Assembly (NCBI GenBank): GCA_023101885.1
Contig: JALPQD010000242.1
Location: forward strand, 868,001 to 932,000
Reading direction: 5' to 3'
Source: Typhlomys cinereus
Taxonomy: Eukaryota; Chordata; Mammalia; Rodentia; Platacanthomyidae
Length of the DNA stretch: 64,000 nucleotides
The notes beneath the pieces were generated by a model. That model was not told the origin of the DNA. It did not search any database and was given only the letters and a program-made list of their open reading frames with translations. Position 1 is the first letter of the stretch. The number at the start of each line of letters is the position of its first letter. Made by a program: the position numbers and the translations under genes. Positions 1 to 12,457 of this stretch are shown in pieces.

Positions 1-3000
1 TAACACCATAGCCTCATCAATGACATCTCAGTCTCAAGAGTTATGACAACCTCAACATCATAGTCACACTGTGTCCTCACAGTCTCACTGTGACATTACC
101 ACCTGACAGTGACATCCAAACTCACTGTGACATCAGCCTTGCAACTGACATAATAGTCTCATGACGACATCACACATACACTTCTGACATAGCCTCACTG
201 TGATTTCATAGCCTCAATGTGACTTCACACATCACCACTGATGTCATATCCCCACTGTGACATAAGCCTTGCCACTGACATTGAAGTTTCATTGAGACCT
301 CACAGCCACCACCATCACATCAAATTCTCCCTCAGCCTCACTGGCTCATGGTGTCACCACAGCCACACAGTGACATCAAACCCTCACTGTGGCATCACAG
401 CCTCACCAGTAACAACATACCCTCATCACTCACATCAGCTTCATTCTGATATCGCAACTTAACCACTGAAACCATACCCTCATTGTGACGTCACAGTCAT
501 GCTCCACTGATATCACAGACTCATTCTGATATCACAGCCACACCACTGACCTCACATTATCACTGAAATATGACAGCCTCCCTGTGACACCACAGCATCG
601 CTGTTGACATCACAACCTCACTGTGACATCACAACCTCATTTTGACATCACAGTAATAACCTCACCATGATGTCACATCCTCAGTTTGACACAATAAACT
701 CACTGTGACATTAAAGCCTCACCAGTGATAATATAGCCTACCAATGAAATAGTTTCCCTGTGAAAGCACAGTCACTGCTGACATCAAAACCTCACTGTGA
801 CATCACAATGTTATAGTGACATCACAACCACACTGTGCCAGCTCAGCCTCACTTTAAAATCAAAATCTCACAACTGATATGATTGTCTCACAGCGACATC
901 ACAGCCTTTTCTATGACATCACAGCCTCATTATAACATCAAAGGCTCACCACTGATGTTCTAACCTCACTGTGAAATACAAGCATCAGCGCTGGTGTCAC
1001 AGCCTCACTGACATCTCACAGACTCAGCCCAGACCTCAGAGCCTCACTGTGACATCACAGCCTTGCAGTGACCTCACAGTCTGCCCACTGACACCAGAGG
1101 CTGAGCTGTTACAACAGAGCCTCATTGTGACATCAGCCTCACCACTAACATCATAGGCTCACTGTGGCATGCAAACCTCTCCAGTGACTTCACATCACTG
1201 TGTATCAGAGCCTCACTGTGACATCATAGCCACACTATGTCCCCACAGCCTCACTGTGCCATCACAGCCATACTGTGCCATCAAAGCATCACTGTGACAT
1301 AAATCTTCACTTCTGATATCATAACCTCACTGTGACATTGCAGGCTAAGTTTGACATAATAAACTCACTGTAATATTAGAGCCTCACCAGGAACAATAGT
1401 GAAAGCACAGTCACTACTGAAATCAAAACTTCACTGTGACATCACAACCTCACTGTGACATCACAGCTACATTGTACAAGCACAGTTTCACTGTGATATC
1501 ACAGCATCATGGTAATATCACAACAATACTATGACATCACAGCCTCACCACTGCTATCCTACCTAGGCTTACCATGACACCACAGCCTCACCACAGGTAG
1601 CAAAGGCTCACAGTGACCTGATAACCTCAGCAATGACACCATAGCTGTTGACACCATAAACAGTAACACCACAACCTCACAAGTTACATTACTGCCTCCT
1701 TGTGACATCAATCTCACTGAAATATGACAGCTTCCCTGTGACACCACAGCATCGCTGTTCACATCACATCCTCACTGTGACATCACATCTTCCCCAGTGA
1801 TATCACAATCTCATAATGACATCACAATCTCATTGTGATATTACAGGCATACCATGCCATCCAAGCATCATAAAGCTTCACCTCTGACATCAGAGCTTCA
1901 CTGTGACATCTCAGCCTCAGACTGACCTCACATGACCTCAGAGCCTCACTGTGACATCAAAGTCTAACTTGTTACATCATAGACTCACATGTTATATTGT
2001 AGCTTCATGGTGAAATCACCCTTGCCACTGACATCACAACTTCCACAGTGACCTCACAGCCTAACTGTGACATCACAACCTCTCTGTGATGACACAGCCT
2101 CACAGTAACATCACAGCTTTACAGTGATATCATAGCCCTACTGTGGCATTTTAGCCTCATTTCTGACATCACCCTCACTGTGACATCACATCCTCACTTC
2201 TGATATCCAGAATGATATCGCCTCACAGTGACATGAGAACCCACAGTGATATACATCCTTCACAGTGACATCACAGCCACAGTGAAATGGCCTCACTAGT
2301 GACGGCACAGCTTCACCTGTGACATCAGAGTCATCAGAGAGATTAATCAGAGCACTGACATGACTACCACAAGAGTGACAACTCAGCCTTTGACATTACA
2401 GCCCAACCAGGATCACTGTAACGCAATAAGTTCACCACTGACATCATAGCTTCACTAGTGACATCATAGACTCCCTATGACATCTTCCTCACCACTGTGA
2501 TATCACAACCTCACGGAAATATCACTGCCTCATAGTGACATTTGAGTCTCTCCTCTGACAGAGCCTCACTGCGACACCACATGCTCACCTGTTTCATTAT
2601 AGCCTCATTATGAAATCAGTTTTGTCACTGACATCACAGCCTCACTGTGGCATCACACCGTCCAGATTGATATCACCTCAAGGTGACATGACAGCTAAAA
2701 GTGACATAAAATCCTCCCAGTGAAATTATAGCCTCATTGTGACATTCACTGCTTCACCAGTGAGAGCACAAACTTACCCGTGATATCTGGATTGCCACTG
2801 ACATTACTCAGAACACTGAAATCACTGCCACACTAGGGACAACACAGCCTTTGATATCACAGCCTCATCATTGTCACTGTCATGTAATAGATTCACTTCT
2901 GACATCATAGCATCAGCAGTAACAGCTCATCCTCACCTGTGACATCGGCTTCGCCAGTAACATGAGTCAGAACAATGATGTCACAGCTTCACTAGTGTCA

Positions 3001-4046
3001 CTGTCACGTAATATGTTCACCACTGATGCTATAAACTCACCAGTGACATCATAGACTAAATATGACATCTTTCCCACCACACACATACCAACCTTATTGC
3101 CACATCACACCTTCAATAGTAACATAACAGCCTCATTTTGACATCAGCATCACCACTATCATCACAGCTACACTGAGCTATCAAAACCTCTCCAGTGACA
3201 TCACAACATCACTGTGTCATCAGAGCCTTACTGTGACTTCATAGCCACACTGTGTCCTAACAGCCACGTTGTGATATTACAACCTTACTGTGACATCATA
3301 GCCTCACTGTGACATCAGCCTTGCCACTGACATCACAGCTATCTATGATTTATCATCATGTGATTTATCCTCACCGTGACCTCACAGCCTCCATCATGAC
3401 ATCACCAACTCACTGTGACATTATGGGTTCATGCCATGACCACTGCCACTCGGTAACATCAAAGCATCAGCATAGCAGCACAGCCTCAACATAACATATT
3501 AGCCTCACTGTGACATCATACTCTCATCACTCATATCAGCCTCATTCTGATATCACAGCCTAACTATCAAAATCACTCACGTTGATGTCATAGTCTCTCT
3601 CCAATGATATCACAGCCTCTCTGGGATATCAAGGCATCACTGGTGACAACACAGCCTTACTGTGATATCACAGACTCATCACTGACATCCTACCTAGCCT
3701 CAATATGACACCACAACCTCACCACTGACCTCAAAGGCTCACTGAAACATGACAGACTCCCTGTGATACCTCAGTGTCGCTATTGACATCATAACCTCAC
3801 TGTGACATCACAACTTTCCTAGGGACATCACAATATCACAGTTACATCACAGCCTCATTGTGACATCACAGCCATACCATTGCATCAAAGCATCACTATG
3901 CCATAAAGCTTCACCTCTCTCATCACAGCCTCACTGTGATATCACAGCCTCAGTTTGACACAATAAATTCACTGTGACATTAGAGGCTCACTAGTGACAA
4001 TACAGCCTCATCAATGTCATAGTCTCCCAGTGAAATTACACACACT
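1..4046 (+). repeat. Satellite array, forward orientation, segment 1
   Basis: Uninterrupted tandem array of the 19-20 bp unit CTCACTGTGACATCACAGC and variants. Units are diverged (central GACATC also seen as GATATC, GACCTC, GGCATC, AATATC) but the phase is easy to follow. Longer phrases occur here that return elsewhere in the array: the TTTGACACAATAAACTCAC phrase near 685, 1350 and 3955, and a CACGTAATATGTTCACC phrase near 3010. The short reading frames here are by-products of the repeat: forms spaced so that TGA falls out of frame give SQPHCDIT-like peptides. No gene, promoter or interspersed element was seen in this stretch. Confidence 0.95.
486..493. promoter_or_regulatory. Full CRE palindrome TGACGTCA inside a satellite unit
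   Basis: TGTGACGTCACAG in the repeat context is the CpG form of the unit core and a canonical CREB/ATF site in sequence. Others seen at 19863-19870, 29829-29836, 42754-42761 and 60640-60647. There is no evidence of function here. Confidence 0.4.
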
Positions 4047-4475
4047 TGTCATAGTTAAGCACAGGTGTCAACAGTCAGCACAGGTGTCAACTTAACTGTT
4101 GAGGGTTTGAGCTCTGGGCACAGTTGTAGAGAGCTGATGTTTGAGTTAATCCCAGAGCAAACCTGAAGGAGATTGTCTAGTTGATGGGGAAGACCCAGCC
4201 CATGGTGGGTGGGATTAGGCCCTGGATAAATCATAAATAGCTGGTTGAGAGAGTTGGCATCTTCTGTTCATGCTTGTTTGGCAAGTAAGGACTGTCCACC
4301 TCTCAGCTTTTATGCAGTTATGGTGTGGCCAGTTCCCTCAGCCCTGGTGTTGGTGCATGCACTCCCATTAAGCTGCACTGGAATGGTAACCAGACTGTTA
4401 TAATAAAGTAAACTCCTCGTTCCCTTAGGCTGTGTGATAATCATTTATCAGCAACCATGCAAGCTGACAGCAACA
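4047..4475 (+). mobile_element. Solo LTR, MaLR/ERVL-like, inserted in satellite
   Basis: The element begins TGTCATAGTTAAGCAC and ends GACAGCAACA, so it has TG...CA ends, and it has an AATAAA at 4402-4407 near its 3' end. It is flanked by likely 5-bp target duplications (acact at 4042-4046, gcatt at 4476-4480, diverged). Related copies occur at 9276-9689 (+) and as the LTR pair at 36830-38674 (-). A short internal duplication of ACAGGTGTCAAC lies near its start. Assignment to class III (MaLR/ERVL) rests on the 5-bp duplication and on the tRNA-Leu-like primer site of the related two-LTR copy. Confidence 0.8.
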
Positions 4476-7362
4476 GCATTACTGACATCACAATGTCACT
4501 GTGACATCACAGCCTCACTGTGACAACATAACCTCACCACTGATATGACAGGCTCCCAGTGATATCACAGCTCACCCGGGACACCACAGCCTTATGGTGA
4601 CATCATAACCTCACTGCGGCATCACAGCATCACCAGTTATATCACATCATCAAATGCAACATCTCAGCCTCATCTCTCACATGAGTTTCATTTCTTTAAT
4701 CACAACCTAACCACTGACCCCACAGCTGCACTGTGACATCACAGTCTCACTGTGATATCAGAGCCTCACTGTGACAATACAGCCTCACAGCTACCTCACA
4801 GACTGCCCAATGACACCACAGGCTCACCTTTTACATCATAGCCTTGATTTGGCATCAGTCTTAATACTGACATCACAGCCTCACTGTGAAATCATATCCT
4901 CACCAGTGACAGCACAGCCTCTCCTGTGACATCAGGGGAAGCCACTGACATTATTCAGAACACTGACATCACTGTCACACCCATGACAACACAGCCTCAC
5001 TATCACAGGCTCTCCTCTGAAATCAGAGCCTCACTGAGACATCACAGCATCATAGTGACCTCACAGCCTGCCCAAAGACCCAACAGGTTCACCTGTTACA
5101 TCATAGCCTCATTGTGACATAAGTCTTGCCACTGACATCACAGCCATTGTGATATCCTAAACTCATTGTGACATCACAACTTTCCAGTGACATCACAACT
5201 CACAGTGACATTACAGCCATACCATGGAATCAAAGCGTCACTGTCACATAAACATTCATCTCTGACATCATAGTCTCCTAGTGACATCACAGCCTCAGTT
5301 TAACACAATAAACTCACTGTGACATTAGTCTCACTAGTGACAATACAGCCTCATCAATAACAGAGTCTCCCTGAGAAAGCACAGTCACTACTGACATCAC
5401 AACCTCACTGTGACATCACAGCCACACTGTGCTAGCCCAGCATCACTGTGACATCATAGCCTCACCACTGGTAAGACAGGCTCACAGTGATATTACAGCC
5501 TCACCAGTGATACCATAGCCTCGTGCTCTTACCATAGCCACATGGTGGCATCCCAGCCTCACGAGTTATATCACATCATCAATGTGACATCTCAGCCTCA
5601 CCTCTCACATCAGTCTCATTTCTGAAATCACAGCATAACCACTGACCTCACAGCTGAACTCTGACATCACAGTCTCACTGTGACATCACAGCTTCATGGT
5701 GACATGCCAGCCTTATGGTGACATCACAGCCTACCCCTGGTATCCTACCTAGTCTTTTTCTGACACCACAGTCTCACAGTGACATGACAGTCTCAACAGT
5801 GACATCATAGCCTTTGACATCATAAACCTTGACACTACAGCCTCACATTTTACATCACTGCCTCACTGTGACAACCATCTTCCCACAGATATCTCATCCT
5901 CACAGTGGCCTCACAGACTCATTATGACCTCACAGTCTCACTTTTTACATCATAGACTCACCTGTTACCTCATAGCCTCATAGTGAAATCAGCCTTGCCA
6001 CTGACATCACATCTTCCACAGTGACATCACCACCTCTCTGTGATGTCACAACCTCTCTGTGATGTCACAGCCTCAGAGTGACATAACAGCTTCACAGTGA
6101 TATCACAACTTCACTGTGCCATTATAGCCTCATTTCTGCCATCCAAGCCTGACTGTGAGATCACAGCATCACCTCTGATATCACAGCCTCATTGTGACAT
6201 CACAGCCTCACCTCTGAATTCATAGCATCAGTGGCACCACGGACATCCTACCTACCCTTGCTCTGACACCACAGCCTCATCACTAACATCTCAGGTTCAT
6301 GGTCACATGACAGACTTAACAGTGACACCCCACCCTCATTTTGGCATCACAACCTCACCAGGAACATTCCAGCCTCACTGTAACATCTCAACCTTATTGC
6401 TGACATCAGTCTCACTTCTGACATCACAGCCTAACCACTGAAATCTCAGCTGAACTGTGATGTCATAATCTATAACCAGTGATACCACAGCCTCACTGTG
6501 ATATCGCAGTCTTCCAGTAACATCACAGCCTCACAGTGACATCACATCCTCAGTGTGACAACTCGGCCTCCTCAATGACAGCACAGCCTCACCTGTGACA
6601 TTAGCATCACTACTAACACTGACATCACTGCCACACCAGTGACCCACTGATATGACAGGCTAATTGTGACATCACCCTCATCAGGACACCACAACCTCAT
6701 GGTAACATCATAACCTCACTATGGCATCGTAGCCTCACCAGTTATATCACATCCTCAATGTGACATCTCAGCCTCATTTTTCACATCAGTCTCACTTCTG
6801 ACATCACAGCCTAACCACTGATATCACAGCTGCTCTATGATATAACAGCCTCAATGTAACATCACAGACTCACTGTGACATCACAGCCTGCCACAAACAT
6901 AACAGGCTCATATGTTCCATCATAGCCTCATTGTGGCATCAGTCTTACAACTGACATCACAGCCTCACTGTAACATCACAACCTCACCTGTAATGTCAGC
7001 AATGCCACTGACATTAATTAGAACACTGACATCACTACCACATCAGTGACAACACAGCCTTTGACATCACAGCCTCACCAGTGTCACTCTCATGTAATAG
7101 GTTCACCACTGACATCATAGCCTCACCAGTGACATCACAGCCTCATTATTACATTAGCCTTACCACTGATAATAGCCTCTCTTTGCCTTCGAAACATCTC
7201 CAGTAACATTACCATATCACTGTGTTATCAGAGCCTCACTGTTACATTATTCCTACACTGTGCCCTCACAGCCACACTGTGACATCACAAACTCACTGTG
7301 ATACCAGCCTTGCCACTGACATAATAGCCTCATACTGACATCACATACACACCTCTGACATA
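4476..7362 (+). repeat. Satellite array, forward orientation, segment 2
   Basis: Same 19-20 bp array. It contains the recurrent phrase TTATATCACATC...CAATG...ACATCTCAGCCTCA near 4640, 5562 and 6743, and the CATGTAATAGGTTCACC phrase near 7090. The repeat is lost at about 7363, where ERV1 begins. No gene or other element was recognised. Confidence 0.95.
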
Positions 7363-7378
7363 GCTGTTTACTAGGTGT

Positions 7379-8666
7379 CCTGGTTAGATGGCTGCTTCCC
7401 CTTGGTTGTCCATCCCTCCTTCCTGTATGGTTCCTCTATTGTGACATGTTCAAACTTGTTCACGGTTTTATATAGGCAGACCTTCTGGATTCGGGAGCCT
7501 GGTCTAGGGCCTCCCTGAAATGATGGTGCCACTTTTTCACCCTTTTATTCATTTATAAATATTTAGTGAGGACCATGATAGCTGGGACAACACCGAGCCT
7601 CTTCAGCTGCATGGAATAAAAGTGGCTATATCTGTCTTTGATTGGATATCACCCTCGTGTGGAGACTTACCCATCATTGACTAACAATCATGAGACCAGC
7701 GCAGAGAAGGAATCATGGTTCCAAGGGGAACTCAATTGTGGCAGAGAAAATGAGGTTTTTGTCAGGACAGGAGCAGGTCGAGAGGCTGTAGGCAGAATAG
7801 GCACATAAATGATCCAGAAGAGCTGGTGAGACACAAAGCAAAACCTATCAATTTCAAATTAGTAAGGCATACCTCTAATGGCGGACAGCCAGGCCTCCCA
7901 GGAGCTTTTGGTGATCTTAGGCATATCTGAGGCCTGAATGGATGCCCTGGGGACCTGGAAACAATCTTCGTTATTTTGGGAATATATGAAAAAAATTAAA
8001 AAAACTTGTATGAAAGAAAACTTATAATCTATTAAAAAACAATTGTGAATGATATAAAACATAAGTAGTTAAGGCCTTAGATGTCATCAAAATTACTTGT
8101 TCTTATTTTTGAGTATGCATACATGTATTTAAAAATGGCATACCAAAATTTTAATATTAGCATGCAACACGAATGAAAAGAAAAGTGAAGTGGCCACAGA
8201 TTTTTTTTACATTGAAACACAAGACACACAACATGTAAACACAGAACATATAAACACACAAGCACATGAAACACAAGAAGTCAGATATCCTGCTCCATAA
8301 TTGTTTCATAAGAGGGAGACCAGTATTATCTGAAGCAGAAAATACAGCTGGGAAAAGAGGGAGGGTCAAGAGCCACAGGGGAAGAGGAGGGAAGGGGACT
8401 AGGGCCCAAAGATCGTCAATGGTGATTAGAGCTGCCAGGGGAAGCAAGAGAGCCACACTCATCCAGGCTGATGCTCATCTTTTTCAAGTCATTTCTGATG
8501 ACAGGTGCATCAGTTGCAGGGCGGACAAGATGAGTGCATGCAAATAAGTTTTGAGGTGAGATCTGGAAGAACACAAGCATATCCTTGTTCCTGTGTTAAT
8601 AGAGGGTGGGGTCCCTTCCATGTACCCGTTAGGGATCCTTCCAATGAACAAGAGTGTCATAGTGGG
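7379..8666 (-). other. ERV1 3' internal region, unassigned
   Basis: This is the part of ERV1 downstream of the integrase catalytic core in its own reading direction. No frame of convincing length or motif was recognised. It should correspond to the integrase C-terminal domain and to env or what is left of it. Two stretches are paralogous to ERV2: about 8040-8200 matches about 52170-52345 (shared ACATAAGTAG and GCCTTAGATGTCA words), and about 8570-8640 resembles about 52455-52530. A 3' LTR would be expected at the left edge but I see none, so the element is truncated or rearranged there. Confidence 0.5.
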
Positions 8667-9275
8667 TTAAGATTTCCAATATTTGTAAGTGGGAGATAAA
8701 CCATGGTTATCAAAGGTGAGGAAATTAAGGGTGAAGAGGGCTTCGGTGAGCCACAGGTAAGGGTATGGGGAAGGGGTGTTAGTCCTTTGTAAACAGTCCT
8801 TTAAGGTCCTGTTTATACATTCAATTATGCCTTGTGCCTGAGCCAGCAACATGTTTTATACTCCAAAATGAGAGAAAGGAGCAAAATTGAGCAGATGTGT
8901 AAGCAGGGCCATTGTCTGTTTTTATGGTCCAAGGCACTCCTGTAACCAGCATAGCCATTTTTACAGCCTTTATGGCATGGCTAGCCTTCTCTCCTGATAA
9001 AGTAGTGCCATAAATAAATTTGGAAGATGTATATGTGATGACATGTACATATTTGAGTGTTCCAAATGAAGAGTAGTTGGTCATGTCCATCTGCCATAAA
9101 GAAGTAGATGAAAGCGCCCTAGAGTTAACTCCCTGAAGTTGGAAGGGACCCAAAGGTGCAAAAGAAGCACAAGCAGCATAGGTTCTGCACCAAGTGTTAG
9201 TTCTGCCCTAAGAGTTAGTTCAGGATATATTTTGTGGAGGTTAGAAGGGGACATGTGAAATTTTTGGTGGAGGAG
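8667..9275 (-). pseudogene. pol: ERV1 integrase remnant
   Basis: Integrase joins retroviral DNA to host DNA using a D,D-35-E triad. On the minus strand, about 9280-9200 shows part of an N-terminal zinc-binding region (LHQKFHMSP). About 9100-8850 shows the core with WQMDMT (first Asp) and TDNGPAYT (second Asp). The motif around the third acidic residue (IIECINRTLKD) lies in another frame, so a frameshift falls near 8850. The nearest relative in the window is the ERV2 integrase at 52615-53019. The MaLR-like LTR at 9276 cuts the sequence just upstream of the zinc-binding region. Non-functional; assignment to class II ERV integrase is firm. Confidence 0.85.
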
Positions 9276-9689
9276 TGTCATACTTAAGCACAGGTGTCAA
9301 CTTTACTCTATAGGGTTTGAGCTCTGGGCACAGATGTAGAGAGTTGATGGCTGAGTTAAGCCCAGAGCAAACCTGAAGGATATTGTCTGGCTGCTGGAGA
9401 AGACCCAGCTCATGGTGGGTGGGATTAGGCCCTAGATAAATCACAGAGAGCTGGTTGAGAGAGTTGGCATCCTTTTGTATACTTGGCCAGACATGCTGGT
9501 CTGGCAAGTAAGGATTGTCCACCTCTCAGCCGTTATGGTGGCCAGTTCCCTCGGCCCTGGTGTTGGTGTGTGCTCTCCTGTCAAGCTGGACTATGAACTG
9601 TAACCGGACTGTCATAAGAAAGTAAACTCCTTGTTCCCTTAAGCTGTGTTCTGGTCATTTACCAACAACCATGCAAGTGGACTTCAACA
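9276..9689 (+). mobile_element. Solo MaLR-like LTR nested in ERV1
   Basis: It begins TGTCATACTTAAGCACAGG and ends CTTCAACA, and is related to the LTR at 4047-4475. A perfect 5-bp target duplication (aggag at 9271-9275 and 9690-9694) fixes both ends. It lies between the RNase H and integrase parts of ERV1 pol in the opposite orientation, so it landed after ERV1 did. Confidence 0.9.
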
Positions 9690-10434
9690 AGGAGCCTAGC
9701 TTGTTCCAATAATGGGACAGAGGTCACCATGATAAGTTTATCTACCTCATAATTGCCTTGCACTATGAACCCTGGTAATCTTGAATGAAATCTTATGTGC
9801 TCAATAAAAAAGGGATGTTGTTTATTCTCTAGGAGTATTTTAAGCATCTGTAACACAATATCAACAGGGGATGATGAGCCCCTAAAGCTGGAGAAGGAAT
9901 TAACCTTAATAGGCTGTACCACATACTGTCAGAGAAAATATTAATGGACCTAGTTTTGGTTTCTTCTAAGACTTTGATAATGGCATGCAGTTCACCAATT
10001 TGGACAGATCCTTTATTAGGCCATACAGAAATTTGTCCAGTTTTTTAGGGGCCTTTATTATTACCCCTATTTCATGGGGGCTGTCATCAATAACGGCACA
10101 TGGAGCACCAGGAATGGGTGAAGAAGAAGGGAAGGCATGAGAGTGGGACTGAATCATGAATCATTGTAAGGTCTGAAGGAGCTTATCAGGAGGACGGTGA
10201 TTATCTAAGTCACCTGAAAAGCCTGCAAGTATAGTTTGAAAAAAGGAAATTATCTCTCATTAAAAATTGAATTTCTGTCAGGGAAATAGACAAGATCTTT
10301 TTATCAGGCTCCCTGTTGAAAATTCTTTTTCAATATGCATGCACCTTATGTGACACAAGGAGGACAGCTTCAAATCTTGGAGTTATTTTATGATAGGTTA
10401 ACCATAAGGGATGGATACAAAAATTGCCACATGA
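9690..10434 (-). pseudogene. pol: ERV1 reverse-transcriptase connection and RNase H remnant
   Basis: The minus-strand frame at about 9922-9659 contains the end of an RNase H domain and the start of integrase (words FIEHIRFHSRLPG and GNYEVDKL, like the H-x-R-x-H-x-x-L-P-G block followed by D-x-L in class II Pol). Further upstream, about 10157-9966 is another short pol-like frame. Frames change several times and stops are present. The piece is bounded by the MaLR-like LTR on one side and the L1 insertion on the other. Confidence 0.7.
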
Positions 10435-10952
10435 CTATAGAACTAGGCCAGACTAATCTCTCCCCATCCTGAAGCTCAGGGACATTTGCGGAAGAGGGGG
10501 CGGTAAGATTGTAAGAGCAAAAGGATGGGAGAAGTAATGATTTGCAAGATACTCCACACAAGTTAGGACCGAAGCAATCATAATTGGACTTTGCATGCCC
10601 TGCGCAATGTCCAACACACTATTGACCTCACAATCCCTTGGAGGCAAGGGACTGACAGACACAATAGTGTTCCTATGCTTAAGGGGAACAGGGGAAAGGG
10701 TTCAGGGAAATGCCTCTGGGTCCTTGTACGTCACCGGAGAGGAGGGCCCAGAGGAGAGTCAGGCATGCACAATAAAGGACTCTCTGGGAATGGAGGCGGG
10801 AGGCACTGGGAGATGGGGAGATAAGGGTGAGGGGAGGGGGAACAGGGGGCTCGGGGGGAGGAGGAGGGTGGAAGGGAACTGATGTACCTATTAAGTTTGT
10901 ATGAGCGGAAATAATAATAAAAAATGTAATAATAAATAAATAAATAAATAAG
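10435..10952 (+). mobile_element. 5'-truncated L1 (3' UTR end) nested in ERV1
   Basis: A 518-bp block is flanked by a perfect 11-bp target duplication (ttgccacatga at 10424-10434 and 10953-10963). It ends in an A-rich tail of AATA repeats (about 10912-10951) and carries a G-rich polypurine tract at about 10795-10875, a hallmark of mammalian L1 3' UTRs. Its opening words (ATCCTGAAGCTC, GGGACATTTGCGGAAGAGG) resemble murine-type L1 3' ends from memory. ORF2 coding sequence was not identified. Inserted by target-primed reverse transcription into ERV1 pol. Confidence 0.85.
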
Positions 10953-10963
10953 TTGCCACATGA

Positions 10964-11931
10964 GGCCTAATGGGGCCTCACTTGTAGAGTGGACAATTCC
11001 CTGAGTGTAAGAGTTCCTGGGTCTTTATCCTATGGATATTTTGAGTATCTAACGAGGCTGATATAGAATAAAAGGCCTTTGTAGCATCAGGGTACAAAGT
11101 AATGTTTTCGTGGGTGTGATTTGAAAGTCTTAAAGAGGGGTAGTAAATCCTCAGGGGAAAGAGATAGTAAGGGTTTAAGCCAATTGATCTGACCTCATAG
11201 TTTTTTAGCTCATTTAAGGAGTATTTCTTTTTATTAGTAACTGTGGGGACAAAGCCTAATTTTTTGAGGTAATTTTATAACCTAGAAATCCATAGGGAGG
11301 GAGCAGTTGTACTTTATCATTAGCAATGTAAAGGCCAATGTTGTTAACATTCTGTAGGAATTTTGAAAGGAGGGATTTCAATTTTTTTTTTTTGTTATTT
11401 GTGGGCCACGAGTAAATCATCCATTTAATGGATAAGCAAGCGTTGAGTTTTAATATATTGTGTTGCTATAGCAATGTAATGTTGACATATTGTTGGGCTG
11501 ATTTTCATTCCCAGGGGTAGAATTTTCCAATGAAATCTCTTTGCAGGGGTTTGATAATTGGGTTCCCATACAGTGAAGCCAAAAACCTGCCTGTCATCCT
11601 CATGTAAGGGAACTGAGAAAAAAAAAGTCCTTGATATCTATGATAGCTAGATAATAATTCAAGGGAATGGAGCTAGGCATCATAGGTGGATGCCATCTTG
11701 GAGTGGGCCCATTTTTGTCATGTGCTTATGAACCTGGGGTAGATCTTATAACAGGGGATATTTCCCTGACTTTTTTCTAATAACGAAGATAGGGGTATTA
11801 TGAGGGCTTAAGGATGGTTCAATATGTCCCAGTCTTAATTTTTCTGTCACTAAAGACTTAAGAGCAGAAAGTTTTGGTTCTAATATTGGCCACTGATCCA
11901 ACATATGGGTCCCATTTGAGTCCATTTCAGT
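10964..11931 (-). pseudogene. pol: ERV1 reverse transcriptase remnant
   Basis: The minus strand carries the catalytic box of a retroviral reverse transcriptase. Methionine and the two aspartates of YMDD are encoded at 11416-11424 and are followed by LLVAHK-type residues, but the codon where Tyr is expected (11425-11427) is TAA. Surrounding sequence gives further pol-like pieces in more than one frame. The domain would copy retroviral RNA into DNA; here it cannot. The L1 insertion removes continuity on the downstream side. Confidence 0.75.
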
Positions 11932-12366
11932 TTAATGGGCTCTAGTGTTCTTAGCGCAGGAGCAGTGGCCTTTAAAATCGGGGGTGCTGTGTATCCTTTG
12001 CTGGGGAAATGTCATTCTATCCATTTCTAAGATGTCATCATAAAAGGATTGGTCATCTGTTGTCAGGATGACAGCCATGGCAGTCATCAAATCTCTGACC
12101 CACAGAGTGGTAGTGATATCTGCTACTCGTGGTTTAATATGACCTATATTGCCATCATGGTCTTCGCAGGTTACATTGTTTGTAACTTTTATGGTCGATT
12201 GGTTTCCTCCTACCCCTTTTATGGGAGGCCATTGATTGTATTCCCAATGCAACATTCGTCTAGCATCATTCTCTCCAATTATGGTGACATCGGCTCCTGT
12301 ATCTAGTATGCTTTTGATTGGTGTCCCATCCAGGGAGGCCATCATTTGAGGTACATGGTCATACAC
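11932..12366 (-). pseudogene. pro: ERV1 retroviral protease-like remnant
   Basis: A 144-codon open stretch on the minus strand contains the aspartic protease signature LDTGADVTII at residues 21-30 (catalytic Asp at residue 22, about 12301-12303). A glycine-containing flap-like stretch (IKGVGGNQST) follows. It is preceded by nucleocapsid zinc knuckles and followed by reverse transcriptase, the normal gag-pro-pol order. Retroviral proteases act as dimers to cut the Gag and Pol polyproteins. The frame is open across the core, but the provirus around it is broken, so no product is expected. Confidence 0.85.
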
Positions 12367-12457
12367 AGGGAGTGTCCACTGGAGGCTTGGTGACCCTTGT
12401 TTTAGCAGGATTGAGAGTTCCCCCTGAGCTTAAAGGAGCCTTTTTATACCTGGACCT

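Noticed and set aside
241..462. Open reading frames of 60-80 codons throughout the array, rich in His, Ser, Thr, Asp and Ile (SQPHCDIT-like)
   Set aside because: They are translations of the 19-20 bp unit. The unit length is not a multiple of three, so they run only until TGA comes into frame; there is no start context, conservation or codon signal.
8157..8547. Overlapping open frames on both strands at 8157-8462 (-) and 8266-8547 (+)
   Set aside because: Both sit in the degenerate ERV1 3' region, with low-complexity hydrophobic or basic composition and no motif.
10595..10961. Gly/Arg-rich (+) and Pro-rich (-) open frames
   Set aside because: Translations of the polypurine tract in the L1 3' end.
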